Source: MED-G116 sp038147495
GTDB lineage: Bacteria; Pseudomonadota; Alphaproteobacteria; Puniceispirillales; Puniceispirillaceae
Assembly (NCBI GenBank): GCA_038147495.1
Contig: JAYQTT010000016.1
Location: 1-64,000, forward strand
Direction: 5' to 3'
DNA: 64,000 nucleotides
Shown here: one piece after another, positions 7,827-16,427 of the stretch
Layout: every line of letters starts with the position of its first letter
Position numbering within the stretch: position 1 is the stretch's first letter
Notes under the pieces: generated by a model
Seen by the model: only the letters and a program-made list of their open reading frames with translations
Told to the model about the DNA's origin: nothing
Databases searched by the model: none
Position numbers and translations under genes: made by a program

Positions 7827-8930
7827 TCAGTCCACTATTTGATCAGCCTGTCCAAGAAGATCGAGGTCCGGCGCGACTCCCAATCCGATGCCCGATGGCG
7901 CAGAAATACGCCCGGCACGGCGCGCGGGAACCGCCTTGTCCAGACGCGGCGACACATAGCCGGATAGATCACATACATTCATCAACCTGTCCGGATCGGT
8001 TGCCACCCCAAGATGCAGCAGGGCGGCCGTGGTTATGTCACTCCCCCACGTATCCTCAACGCACATTTTTGTTCCAAAATGCAGGCATAAATCCCGCGCT
8101 GTGCGCAATGCGGATACCCCGCCGAATTTCGAAAGTTTCAACGCCGCCGCGTCCATGATCCCGAGACGATGCCCCTCAAGCAGCGAGGCGGTATCATGCG
8201 CCGCCTCGTCAAGCTTCATCGGCAGGCCGGTTGCCGCCTTCACCGCCGCGCATTCAGCCTGTGTCCGGCAAGGCTGTTCAAGCATGATATCGAGATGCGC
8301 CACCGCCCGGCCCACCCGGATTGCATCAAGCGGAGTCGACCCACAGTTCCAGTCGCCATAGACCAGCGGCCCGGACCCCACCACCTCTCGCACCTTGCAC
8401 AATCTTTCAACATCGGCCTGCCAGTCTTTATCGGCGCCAAGCTTTACCTGAAACTGGGTGATTCCCTGTTTTTGTGCGTCACTGGCAATGCGTGCCATCT
8501 CCTCAGCAGCAACACATGTGATTGAATGATAAAGCGGCATATCGGCCTGCCTTTGACCGCCAAGCAGCGCATGTAATGGCAGGCCCGCAACCTGTGCAGT
8601 GATGTCCCAAAGCGCCATGTCCAGCGGTGACTTGACGTAGGGGTGCCCCGGTAAATAGGCGTCAACTTTCTGCATCAATGCCTCCGGCCCGACCGGATCA
8701 GCCCCGATAATCACCGGTGCAAGTTCGGCCAAGGCCGGCGCAATTCCACGCGCATAGGCTGGAAGATAATGTGGGATTGGACAAGCTTCGCCCCAGCCGC
8801 TCCTGCCATCATCCGTGTCAACACGCACGACAACCGTCTCGACAGTGTCGCATGTTTTTCCATCAGCCATATAATAGGTCTCATGGCTGGTCAGCGGCAC
8901 ATGCCATATGGACAGGCTTTTTATCTTCAT
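7827..8930 (-). CDS. Enolase-superfamily MR/MLE enzyme, proline-betaine epimerase / hydroxyproline dehydratase-like
   Basis: Mandelate-racemase/muconate-lactonizing-type barrel, 367 residues. The metal ligands are D193 (YGDWN), E218 (LEQP) and D241 (KLDE). Acid/base lysines are K163 (QVKLG) and K265 (ALKLSKFGG) on opposite faces of the site, as needed for 1,1-proton transfer. The C-terminal EDTWGSDITTAALLH recalls 4-hydroxyproline-betaine 2-epimerase and cis-3-hydroxyproline dehydratase; this is from memory, not a search. It overlaps the next MR/MLE gene by four bases. Together with the DMGDH-like and Rieske genes of this island, it suggests catabolism of an N-methylated cyclic or chiral amino acid. 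Confidence 0.85.
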   Translation of the reverse strand: MKIKSLSIWHVPLTSHETYYMADGKTCDTVETVVVRVDTDDGRSGWGEACPIPHYLPAYARGIAPALAELAPVIIGADPVGPEALMQKVDAYLPGHPYVKSPLDMALWDITAQVAGLPLHALLGGQRQADMPLYHSITCVAAEEMARIASDAQKQGITQFQVKLGADKDWQADVERLCKVREVVGSGPLVYGDWNCGSTPLDAIRVGRAVAHLDIMLEQPCRTQAECAAVKAATGLPMKLDEAAHDTASLLEGHRLGIMDAAALKLSKFGGVSALRTARDLCLHFGTKMCVEDTWGSDITTAALLHLGVATDPDRLMNVCDLSGYVSPRLDKAVPARRAGRISAPSGIGLGVAPDLDLLGQADQIVD

Positions 8931-10039
8931 CGGTACATCGCAACAGGCGTCCCCAGAGCATCCTCATCAGGCTCCACGCCAAGGCCCGGTGACTCGGGCA
9001 AATGCAAATGGCCATTGACGTTGCGTGGTCCCCGCCCACCGGCGATGTCGATGGTTAACATATCCTGACAGGCCCAGACGGCATGGCAGTTTGCATCGGG
9101 GATTGTTGCGGCAAGGTGCAATGCCTCGGTATCTGCCAGCACCGATCCACCGGTGGCCATGATGAACATGTCAATGCCATGCGCCAGCGCGATATCCCGC
9201 ATCCTTGCCGCCTTGGTCAGTCCACCCACACGGTTCAGCTTTATGCCAAAAAGCTCGGCCAGCCCATCGCGCGCGATACGCGCCGCGTCCTGAAGCGTCA
9301 CCAGTGATTCATCAACGCTGACGGGCGTTGCATGCTTGCCGGAAATCGCGGCAATGTCATCCAGTGTCTCGCATGGTTGTTCAATCATCACATTCAGATC
9401 CTCGACCGCGCTCATCACCTGTAACGCCTGCGGTCGGGTCCAGCCACGATTGACATCATAGAGAATAATCTCTCCCGGTTCTTTATGCGCTTCAACATCA
9501 CGGATACGGGCGATGTCGCGTGCTACATCACCGCCAATCTTGACCGAATGCGCGATATATCCCCGCTGGCGATATCGTGCCATCACATCTCTTGTGTCCT
9601 CGATGGTTTTCGCACCAACTGACGATGCAATCGGACGCGGCGTGCGCGAGCCACCGCCCATTAAATCGGCAATCGGCACACCGGCCGCCTTGCCGGCAAT
9701 ATCCCAGCACGCCATATCAATCGGTGATTTGGCGTAGAGATGCCCCGGCAACGCCAGATCCATGGCGCGCTCAACCTCCAGCAATTTTCGTGGATCAAGC
9801 CCAAGCACAAAAGCGGCCATCGTCTCAATGCCGGCCCGGATGCCCGGGCCATGTGCCGGCACATAAGTATGTCCCCATGGCGTGCCCTCGCCCCAGCCGA
9901 CAATGCCTGCATCGGTTTCGATTTTCACTATGGTCGCATCAAGCACCTCAAATTTCAGCCGGCCACCAGATAGCCAGTAGGGATGCTCAAGAGGCAGATC
10001 AACTTTAAAGACTGTGATTGACGTTATTTTCATGGACAC
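8927..10039 (-). CDS. Second enolase-superfamily MR/MLE enzyme
   Basis: Paralogous barrel enzyme of 370 residues. It has N-terminal capping-domain motif GWGEGTP, metal ligands D195 (YDVNRGW), E220 (IEQPC) and D243 (VSVDES), and lysines K167 (HSVKIGG) and K267 (FGIKLNRVGG). An intact set makes catalysis likely. Its specificity loop differs clearly from the neighbour at 7827, so the two probably act on different compounds or on successive steps. It is translationally coupled on both sides, with a 4-base overlap downstream and a 10-base overlap with the dehydrogenase upstream. A second in-frame ATG at 10033 is an alternative start. Confidence 0.85.
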   Translation of the reverse strand: MSMKITSITVFKVDLPLEHPYWLSGGRLKFEVLDATIVKIETDAGIVGWGEGTPWGHTYVPAHGPGIRAGIETMAAFVLGLDPRKLLEVERAMDLALPGHLYAKSPIDMACWDIAGKAAGVPIADLMGGGSRTPRPIASSVGAKTIEDTRDVMARYRQRGYIAHSVKIGGDVARDIARIRDVEAHKEPGEIILYDVNRGWTRPQALQVMSAVEDLNVMIEQPCETLDDIAAISGKHATPVSVDESLVTLQDAARIARDGLAELFGIKLNRVGGLTKAARMRDIALAHGIDMFIMATGGSVLADTEALHLAATIPDANCHAVWACQDMLTIDIAGGRGPRNVNGHLHLPESPGLGVEPDEDALGTPVAMYR

Positions 10040-11112
10040 ACCACTATGTTGCCTGTGTGATCTTTCGCAATAAAAGCGGCCTGCGCGGCACGCAATTCAG
10101 CCAGCGGATAGCTCGCCGCCAAAGCCGGCTTTATCGCGCCTGTTTCAATATATCGGACAAGATTTGGCATGATTTCGGGGTCGATCACTGTCGATCCGGT
10201 AAAGGTCAGATCGCGCAAGTAGAAAGTTCGCAAATCAAAATTGACCATCGGACCGGCAATCGCGCCCGAGCAGGTATAGCGCCCGCCGCGCTGTAATATG
10301 CTGATCAAATCCGGCCAGATCGCTCCCCCAACAACATCTGCAACAACAGTCACATTTTCATCCGCAAGAGACGCCGGCAGATCATCCGGTCTTCGCGGCA
10401 ACAGGCGATCCGCACCAAGTGCCGCAACATCTGCATGCTTGGCCTCGGAAGCAAGAGCGATCACACGCGCCCCACGCAACTTCGCCAGCTGAACAAGGGC
10501 ACTGCCAACGCCACCGGAAGCGCCAGGCACAAGCACCGTATCCCGCGCGCCAACCTCGGCGCGCGTCAGCATCCCCTCGGCAGTCGAATAGGAACAGGAA
10601 AACGTGGCAAGCTCGGCATCTGAAAATTCGGACTCAATGGCCAGCGCATTGCTCGCCGGGATGATTGTATATTCGGCAAACCCGCCATCACATTCGGAGC
10701 CGAAATATCCCGTTTTGTCCTTGTTCAACGGGTCATCCGGGTCACGGATCCAATTGTCGGTAATCACCCGCTCGCCGATCCGTCCCGCATCAACATTGCG
10801 ACCAACCGCAACAATCCGGCCACAAACATCGGCACCTTGAATGCGTGGAAAGGTGATGGGGCGGCCACCCCATGTCGGGTCTTCTTCTCCCACCCTGTCA
10901 AAGCCCCCGCCGGTTGTGCCTTCGGTTACGGTTTTCGAGTACCAGCCAGAGCGTGTGTTGACATCAGTATTGTTAAGCCCGCAGGCACCAACCCGGATCA
11001 ACACATCATCATCAGACGGTATCGGGCAGGGCCAGTCCTCGTGAAGCACCATCTGCTCAAGGCCGCCATGCCCCATCGTCACCATCGCCCGCATTGTTGC
11101 TGGAAGGGTCAT
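10030..11112 (-). CDS. Medium-chain alcohol dehydrogenase / quinone oxidoreductase family protein
   Basis: A 360-residue MDR-superfamily oxidoreductase. A GroES-like substrate domain (IRVGACGLNNTDVN near residue 45) is followed by a Rossmann domain with the NAD(P) motif VPGASGGVGSALVQLAK. The second metal-binding loop, with its run of cysteines, is not evident, so it may be zinc-independent like quinone reductases, though it has a long insert (GSECDGGFAEY). It overlaps the DMGDH-like gene by four bases and so belongs to the minus-strand catabolic operon. It would oxidise or reduce an intermediate downstream of demethylation. Confidence 0.85.
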   Translation of the reverse strand: MTLPATMRAMVTMGHGGLEQMVLHEDWPCPIPSDDDVLIRVGACGLNNTDVNTRSGWYSKTVTEGTTGGGFDRVGEEDPTWGGRPITFPRIQGADVCGRIVAVGRNVDAGRIGERVITDNWIRDPDDPLNKDKTGYFGSECDGGFAEYTIIPASNALAIESEFSDAELATFSCSYSTAEGMLTRAEVGARDTVLVPGASGGVGSALVQLAKLRGARVIALASEAKHADVAALGADRLLPRRPDDLPASLADENVTVVADVVGGAIWPDLISILQRGGRYTCSGAIAGPMVNFDLRTFYLRDLTFTGSTVIDPEIMPNLVRYIETGAIKPALAASYPLAELRAAQAAFIAKDHTGNIVVCP

Positions 11113-13568
11113 GCCACCGCCTTTCTTGTCGCATCAGATCGTGGCAACCGGCTTTCAGGATCATAGGCAGCGGCAGCAAGCACCTTGCCAGAGCGGGCCT
11201 TGCCCGCGATCAGGATTTCAAGCGCCGTGCCGGGTGCCGCCGCATGCGGCTTGATATAGGCAAAGGCCAGAATCTTGCCGCATGAGTGTGCATAGACAAC
11301 CGACGAGGTGGAACCGACAACCACGCCATCAAGACGCACGGCTTCACCGCCATGGCCATCCTCAACCCCATCGGGTTCGATCTCGAGATAGGCACAAACC
11401 CAAGGCAAATTATCGCGATTGGCCAGCGTCGCCGCCTTACCCAGAAAATCCTTGTCGGCATTGACGAAACGCATCACATCGGCTTCTGGCAATGTCACTT
11501 CATTGGTCAATTCACCAGCGCCCTTGAACGCCTTTTCCATCCGCATGACATTCATCGCAAAAGAGCCGTAATCAACGATTCCATGGTCCTGCCCCGCAGA
11601 CACCAGAGCCTGATATACATCGAGGCAAGCCTCATTCTTCATGTGAAATTCCCAGCCAAGCTCGCCCGCATAAGACATCCGCATCGCCCAGACATGGTGT
11701 CCGGCAATGCTGATTTCGCGACCTGTCAGCCAGGCAAAACTGGCGTTGTCCAGCGGCGCATCGGTGCAGGCGGCCAGCACATCTCGTGACTTCGGACCGT
11801 TGAGCGCAAGCGCCGACCAATCTGCCGACAGCGCGGTGACAGTGACATCATCATCCGCCCGATGCGCCGCCAGATGATCAAGGAGTCTTTGTTCGAAGAA
11901 TGCCGCACATACCAGATAATAACGGCCGGCAGACATTTTCATGATTGTCGTTTCAACTTCGATCCGGCCACGCCTGTTGAGCATGTGCGCAAGGACAATG
12001 CCGCCGTCACGCACGGGCATCCTGTTGGCAACAAGTCGATCCAGAAAATCAGCGGCATCAGGGCCTTCAACCAGAACCTTGGTAAAGGCTGTCACATCCA
12101 TGATGCCAACAGCCTTGCGCACGGCATTAACCTCAAACGCCACCATGTCATGCACTTCGTTGCGCCGGAATGAATAATGATCCTGCTGGGCAACACCATT
12201 GCGGGCAAACCAGCGTGGCCTCTCAAAGCCATATACCTCTTCATGCACCGCGCCCTTGGATTTCAACAGATCGAACAATGGCGACGGCTTGACGGGCCGC
12301 CCGGCCAAACGGTTGAAATGCGGAAACGGAATTTCATGCCGGAGGCAGTAATCTTCTTTCGCCTTGATGATTTGCCAGTCTTTTGTGGCGTAACTGCCGA
12401 AACGGCGCGGGTCATACTCGCGCATCGAAATATCAGCCGCGCCATGGACCATCCAGCGGGCAAGCTCTCGGGTCAAGCCAGGGCCCCAACCGATGCCAAT
12501 CTGTGTGCCGCAACAGCACCAGTAATTGCGCACGCCCGGCGCCGGTCCGATCAGGGGGTTGCCGTCAGGTGGATGCGATATCGCCCCATGCACTTCGCGG
12601 GTAATGCCAAGCTCAGCAAAGATCGGCATCCGGTTCAGGCTTTCCTCCAGCCACGGCATAACCCTCTCATAATCAGGGTCGAACAGCTCATTCTCTGCCT
12701 CCCATGGGCAGTGGTCCTCCCAGACAGTGTTGGGATTTTCCTTTTCATAGATGCCTATCAGGCCGCGTTTTTGTTCCATTCTGATATAGCCGGACACTTT
12801 TCGATCATCCCGGATGACCGGCAATTCCCGATCCAGATTGGCAAATTCCGGCACCGGCTCGGTAACAAAATAATGATGTGTCATCGATGTCATTGGCAGT
12901 TGCAAGCCCGACCATTCGCCCATTTGCCGCGCATAGGTGCCGCCTGCATTGACCACATGCTCACAGATTATCGCCCCCTGCTCGGTATCTACCCGCCATT
13001 CACCATTTGCCTCTTGGGTGATGTTCGTTGCCCGGCATCTGCGAATGATCTTTACCCCCAATTTACGCGCACCCGCAGCCATTGCCATGGTCACATTTGA
13101 CGGATCGACATGGCCGTCATCAGGTGTATGCAGCGCCCCGATCACACCCTCGAGATTATAAAAAGGATGCAGTGCCGCAACCTCGTCCGGCCCGACAAGT
13201 TCAATGTTAAAACCAAGCGCCCGACCGACCGACAATGTATGGCGAAGCCAATCCATCTCATCTTCGGTGTAGGCCAGCCGGAACGATCCACAGCCATGCC
13301 ATGTAACAATTTGTCCAGTCTCGGCCTCAAGACCGCCGCTGTATAGACCGATGTTGTAATCAACGCATTTGCCAAGCCCGAACGAGCTTGTCGAATGCGT
13401 GATCTGGCCGGCGGCATGCCAGGTGCTGCCGCTGGTCAATTCTGCTTTCTCAAGAAGCACGACATCTCGCCAGCCTTCATGCGCCAGATGATAGGCAAGC
13501 CCGCAGCCCATGACACCGCCCCCGACGATGACAACGCGTGCATGCGATGGCAGGTTGTGCTCATTCAT
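11109..13568 (-). CDS. Dimethylglycine-dehydrogenase-like FAD enzyme fused to GcvT domain (copy 1)
   Basis: An 819-residue two-domain oxidoreductase. The N-terminal DAO domain has the FAD motif VIVGGGVMGCG and STWHAAG, whose histidine (H51) occupies the position that carries covalent FAD in dimethylglycine dehydrogenase. From about residue 430 a GcvT-type folate-binding domain follows (GELGWEFHM; MRMEKAFKGAGELTNE). Family members remove an N-methyl group from dimethylglycine, sarcosine or related amines and pass it to tetrahydrofolate. SD AGGAAA precedes the ATG. It is the first gene of the minus-strand operon, divergent from the RpiR regulator, and one of three such proteins in the window. 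Confidence 0.88.
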   Translation of the reverse strand: MNEHNLPSHARVVIVGGGVMGCGLAYHLAHEGWRDVVLLEKAELTSGSTWHAAGQITHSTSSFGLGKCVDYNIGLYSGGLEAETGQIVTWHGCGSFRLAYTEDEMDWLRHTLSVGRALGFNIELVGPDEVAALHPFYNLEGVIGALHTPDDGHVDPSNVTMAMAAGARKLGVKIIRRCRATNITQEANGEWRVDTEQGAIICEHVVNAGGTYARQMGEWSGLQLPMTSMTHHYFVTEPVPEFANLDRELPVIRDDRKVSGYIRMEQKRGLIGIYEKENPNTVWEDHCPWEAENELFDPDYERVMPWLEESLNRMPIFAELGITREVHGAISHPPDGNPLIGPAPGVRNYWCCCGTQIGIGWGPGLTRELARWMVHGAADISMREYDPRRFGSYATKDWQIIKAKEDYCLRHEIPFPHFNRLAGRPVKPSPLFDLLKSKGAVHEEVYGFERPRWFARNGVAQQDHYSFRRNEVHDMVAFEVNAVRKAVGIMDVTAFTKVLVEGPDAADFLDRLVANRMPVRDGGIVLAHMLNRRGRIEVETTIMKMSAGRYYLVCAAFFEQRLLDHLAAHRADDDVTVTALSADWSALALNGPKSRDVLAACTDAPLDNASFAWLTGREISIAGHHVWAMRMSYAGELGWEFHMKNEACLDVYQALVSAGQDHGIVDYGSFAMNVMRMEKAFKGAGELTNEVTLPEADVMRFVNADKDFLGKAATLANRDNLPWVCAYLEIEPDGVEDGHGGEAVRLDGVVVGSTSSVVYAHSCGKILAFAYIKPHAAAPGTALEILIAGKARSGKVLAAAAYDPESRLPRSDATRKAVA

Positions 13569-13610
13569 AGCCGTTTCCTCAAGTCAAATAATCATAGACA
13601 GACTAATTGT

Positions 13611-13653
13611 ACAAATATACCATAGTCAATCATGAATAAAACAAATGTATCAT
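13611..13653. promoter_or_regulatory. Direct repeat at the rpiR-type regulator start (candidate operator)
   Basis: ACAAATATACCAT (13611-13623) and ACAAATGTATCAT (13641-13653) match at 11 of 13 positions and lie exactly 30 bp apart, about three helical turns. The first lies in the 63-bp divergent spacer; the second overlaps codons 4-8 of the regulator gene. The placement fits a regulator that controls both its own gene and the divergent DMGDH-like operon. Binding is inferred, not shown. Confidence 0.4.
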
Positions 13654-14519
13654 CACAGGTTTTGGACAGGCTCGCCAGCGAGCTGCCCGACCTCACGCCC
13701 GAAGCGCGCAAGGCGGCGATTTATGTTCTGGAAAATCCGCATGATGTCGGCGTATCAACGGTGCGCGAGATTGCCGAGGCGGCGCATGTCAAACCGAACA
13801 CATTTGTGCGCATGGCCCGTCAGATCGGCTTTGACGGCTATGACGAATTTCGGGTGCCATTCCGCGAAGCCATCCGTCAGGGGGCAGCCGGTTTTACCGA
13901 TCGCGCCCGCTGGCTTCAGGATGTCCGCAAATCAGGTGATCTTGGTGGGCTTTACGCCGACATTGTGCAAAGTGCACTGCACAATATAGAAGAGACATTT
14001 GCCGGCATCTCGATCGACCAGCTGGTCGCCGCCGCCACTGCCATTTGGGACTCGCGCAACGTCTACACATTGGGCGTTGGGGTGAACAATTCCAACGCCC
14101 GCAACTTTACCTATCTTGCATCAACAGGAATGGTGCAGTTTCACGCCTTGCCACGCGCCGGTTCAACGCCGGTTGACGATCTGGCATGGGCAGACAAGCG
14201 TGATGTTCTGATTGCGATTACCTGCAAACCCTATCGGACCGAAGTGGTCGAAGCGGTCAAAATTGCGCGTGAACAGGGTCTGACAATCATCAGCATTTCC
14301 GACAGCCCTGCCAGCCCGATCATGCGCCCCGCCGATCACAGCTTCACCATATCCGTTGACAGCCCGCAATTCTTTCCGTCATCAGTCAGCATAATCGCAT
14401 TGCTTGAGACATTGTTATCGCTGGTGGTTGCGGTATCAAGCGAGGAGATTGTCGACCGTGTTGAAAAATTTCATCAGCGCCGCCACCAGCTGGGCCTGTA
14501 TGATGAGGCAGGAGCATGA
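13632..14519 (+). CDS. MurR/RpiR-family transcriptional regulator
   Basis: A 295-residue cytosolic regulator. The N-terminal RpiR helix-turn-helix covers about residues 10-85 (STVREIAEAAHVKPNTFVRMARQIGFDGYDEF), and a C-terminal SIS ligand domain spans about 130-260. Other RpiR proteins sense phosphosugars, and relatives beside Rieske/DMGDH genes control betaine-type catabolism. It is divergent from the DMGDH-like operon and overlaps the Rieske gene by four bases, so it probably governs both arms of this island. The ligand is likely a pathway intermediate but cannot be identified here. Confidence 0.9.
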   Translation: MNKTNVSSQVLDRLASELPDLTPEARKAAIYVLENPHDVGVSTVREIAEAAHVKPNTFVRMARQIGFDGYDEFRVPFREAIRQGAAGFTDRARWLQDVRKSGDLGGLYADIVQSALHNIEETFAGISIDQLVAAATAIWDSRNVYTLGVGVNNSNARNFTYLASTGMVQFHALPRAGSTPVDDLAWADKRDVLIAITCKPYRTEVVEAVKIAREQGLTIISISDSPASPIMRPADHSFTISVDSPQFFPSSVSIIALLETLLSLVVAVSSEEIVDRVEKFHQRRHQLGLYDEAGA

Positions 14520-15595
14520 GCGGTCCCATTCACGCACTTGATGCGCACTATTATACCGATCCAAAAATATATGAGATTGAAACCAACACGCTTTTTGCGT
14601 CGACATGGCAATTCGCCTGTCATTTGTCAGCAATAGAGACGCCGGGCAGCTACATCTGTTTCGAGATTGCCGGTGAAAGCCTGTTTGCCGTGCGCGGGCG
14701 AGATGATCAGGTCCGTGTCTTTTACAATGTGTGCCAGCACCGGGCGCACCAGCTGTTGACCGGTACAGGCCGCGCGCCTGTTATCACCTGCCCCTATCAT
14801 GCATGGAGCTATAATGTTGATGGCACGCTTCGGGCGGCACCAAATCTTGATGTGGTTGAGGGGGTAAACAAAGCTGATATCTGCCTCACAGAAGTCCGTT
14901 CAGAGCAGTTTCTGGGGTTTCTGTTTGTCAATCTTGACCCCGATGCCGCGCCAATGGATGACTGGTTTCCAAAGGCACGGGCAGAACTGGAAGATTGGGT
15001 ACCAAACTGGGCCAGCCTGCGGCCACTTGAATGGGTCCAAATCCCGGAGCGATGCAACTGGAAGATTTCTGTCGAGAATTATTCAGAATGCTATCACTGC
15101 GCGCTCAACCACCCGACATTTGCCCGCGGCGTTGTTAAGCCGGAAACATATGATATTCAGCCGCAGGGCAAATGCCTTCGCCACACCACACAATGCCAGA
15201 ATCTGGAGGACATGACCTATGATATCCAGTCCGGCTTTGCCCATCATGATGAATATTCAAGCTGGTTCCTCTGGCCAATGTTCAGCTTTCAGGTTTATCC
15301 GGGCAATGTATTGAACACCTATCACTGGCGGGCGATTGATGCCGGGCATGTCATCGTTTGGCGGGGCTGGTATTCGGTTGATGGCGCTGAAGACGCCGCT
15401 GTGCGCAAGCTGGCAATTCAGGATCGTGAGACAACCGTTGAGGAAGACATTCACCTTGTTGAGGCGGTTCAGCGCGGCATGTCCTCTCGCGGCTATCGGC
15501 CCGGTCCCTTGGTTGTCGATCCAAAAGGCGGGGTGAATTCAGAACATCCAATCATGCATTTGCAACGTTGGATGCGTGAGGCAATCGATGACTGA
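14516..15595 (+). CDS. Rieske non-heme iron oxygenase, quaternary-amine (GbcA/CntA) type
   Basis: Oxygenase component of 359 residues. The 2Fe-2S Rieske centre is C73-x-H75 and C92-x-x-H95. The mononuclear iron site is H194, H199 and D311. The residue bridging the two centres is glutamate, E191, in ENYSECYHC, rather than the aspartate of aromatic dioxygenases. This E/H/H spacing matches the carnitine and glycine-betaine monooxygenase group, as I recall it. Such enzymes cleave C-N or N-methyl bonds of quaternary amines. No reductase gene is adjacent, so an unlinked partner would be required. It overlaps the regulator by 4 and the next gene by 8 bases. Confidence 0.9.
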   Translation: MSGPIHALDAHYYTDPKIYEIETNTLFASTWQFACHLSAIETPGSYICFEIAGESLFAVRGRDDQVRVFYNVCQHRAHQLLTGTGRAPVITCPYHAWSYNVDGTLRAAPNLDVVEGVNKADICLTEVRSEQFLGFLFVNLDPDAAPMDDWFPKARAELEDWVPNWASLRPLEWVQIPERCNWKISVENYSECYHCALNHPTFARGVVKPETYDIQPQGKCLRHTTQCQNLEDMTYDIQSGFAHHDEYSSWFLWPMFSFQVYPGNVLNTYHWRAIDAGHVIVWRGWYSVDGAEDAAVRKLAIQDRETTVEEDIHLVEAVQRGMSSRGYRPGPLVVDPKGGVNSEHPIMHLQRWMREAIDD

Positions 15596-16427
15596 TTTTG
15601 CGATGCCAAAGGCATGGACAGCCGCGCAAAAACTATTCCCTCATCAGGTGGGCTTTACCTGTCCACCGTTCGATTTTGATGCAGCACCTTCCGACTTCCT
15701 GCGGATGTGCCCGTCAAGCGTTGGGGTGCATGGCTGGATGCTCCATGTGCCGGACTATGTGCATGACCTCAATCAGCGAAAACAGAATTTTGGCATGCTG
15801 GAGGATTTTGTCTATTGCATGGCCCGTAATGGCGTTGATGTCTGTGGGCAGGTTGGTTCAAACTGGGTGCATGCAAGTGGCCTCGGCGTTGAGGGCATTC
15901 GCCAGCATTGCCAGAATCTATCCGAAAAATACAACATTCAGTTTCACATGGCCGGCTATGCGATGGTTGAAGCGTTGCGCGAATTGAATGTCGAAAAGGT
16001 GGCGTTGAACGCCGCCTATCACTGGCCGGACTGGTGGCAGGGCACAGTCGGGTTCCTGAAAGAGGCCGGATTCGATGTTGTTTGGGCCGGAAATTTTGTT
16101 GATCAAGGCTGGTTCACATCACAGGAAGAGGTGAATGCAAAGCGGTGGATATTTGATGGTGATCTTGCCCGGAAAAGCTTTTCCTATGTGGCTGACAAAG
16201 CGCCGACAGCAGACGCCATCCTGATCAATGGCATGTGTAATTTTCGTACAGGACCGGCGGGGATGCCGCAGCGCCCTGTTCATCTGGAAGCCGAACTGGA
16301 AACGCTGGTTGGCAAGCCGGTGATTGGCCATGATACCGCATTATACTGGCGGATCATGAAAGATCTGGCGATTGCCCCGACAACCCGGCAAGGCAAATTG
16401 CTGGAGAGCCTTAAATGCATCAGATAA
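15588..16427 (+). CDS. Asp/Glu-racemase-fold enzyme (maleate isomerase / arylmalonate decarboxylase-like)
   Basis: A 279-residue protein whose C-terminus carries NGMCNFRTG (C217), then LEAELETLVGKPVIGHDTALYWRIM, the pattern of maleate isomerase and arylmalonate decarboxylase. Racemases of this fold use two cysteines. Here the first loop reads VCGQVGSNWVHASG, with its cysteine (C86) displaced from the usual spot, so a single-cysteine chemistry like arylmalonate decarboxylase is possible. I chose ATG 15588 because it is embedded in the Rieske stop (8-base overlap); an upstream in-frame start at 15576 is less likely. It overlaps the sulfotransferase by 13 bases. Confidence 0.65.
   Translation: MTDFAMPKAWTAAQKLFPHQVGFTCPPFDFDAAPSDFLRMCPSSVGVHGWMLHVPDYVHDLNQRKQNFGMLEDFVYCMARNGVDVCGQVGSNWVHASGLGVEGIRQHCQNLSEKYNIQFHMAGYAMVEALRELNVEKVALNAAYHWPDWWQGTVGFLKEAGFDVVWAGNFVDQGWFTSQEEVNAKRWIFDGDLARKSFSYVADKAPTADAILINGMCNFRTGPAGMPQRPVHLEAELETLVGKPVIGHDTALYWRIMKDLAIAPTTRQGKLLESLKCIR

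Noticed and set aside
6818..8158. A 446-codon plus-strand open frame
   Set aside because: It is antisense across two well-supported genes (aminotransferase and MR/MLE) and its translation is low-complexity, rich in His, Arg and Gln.
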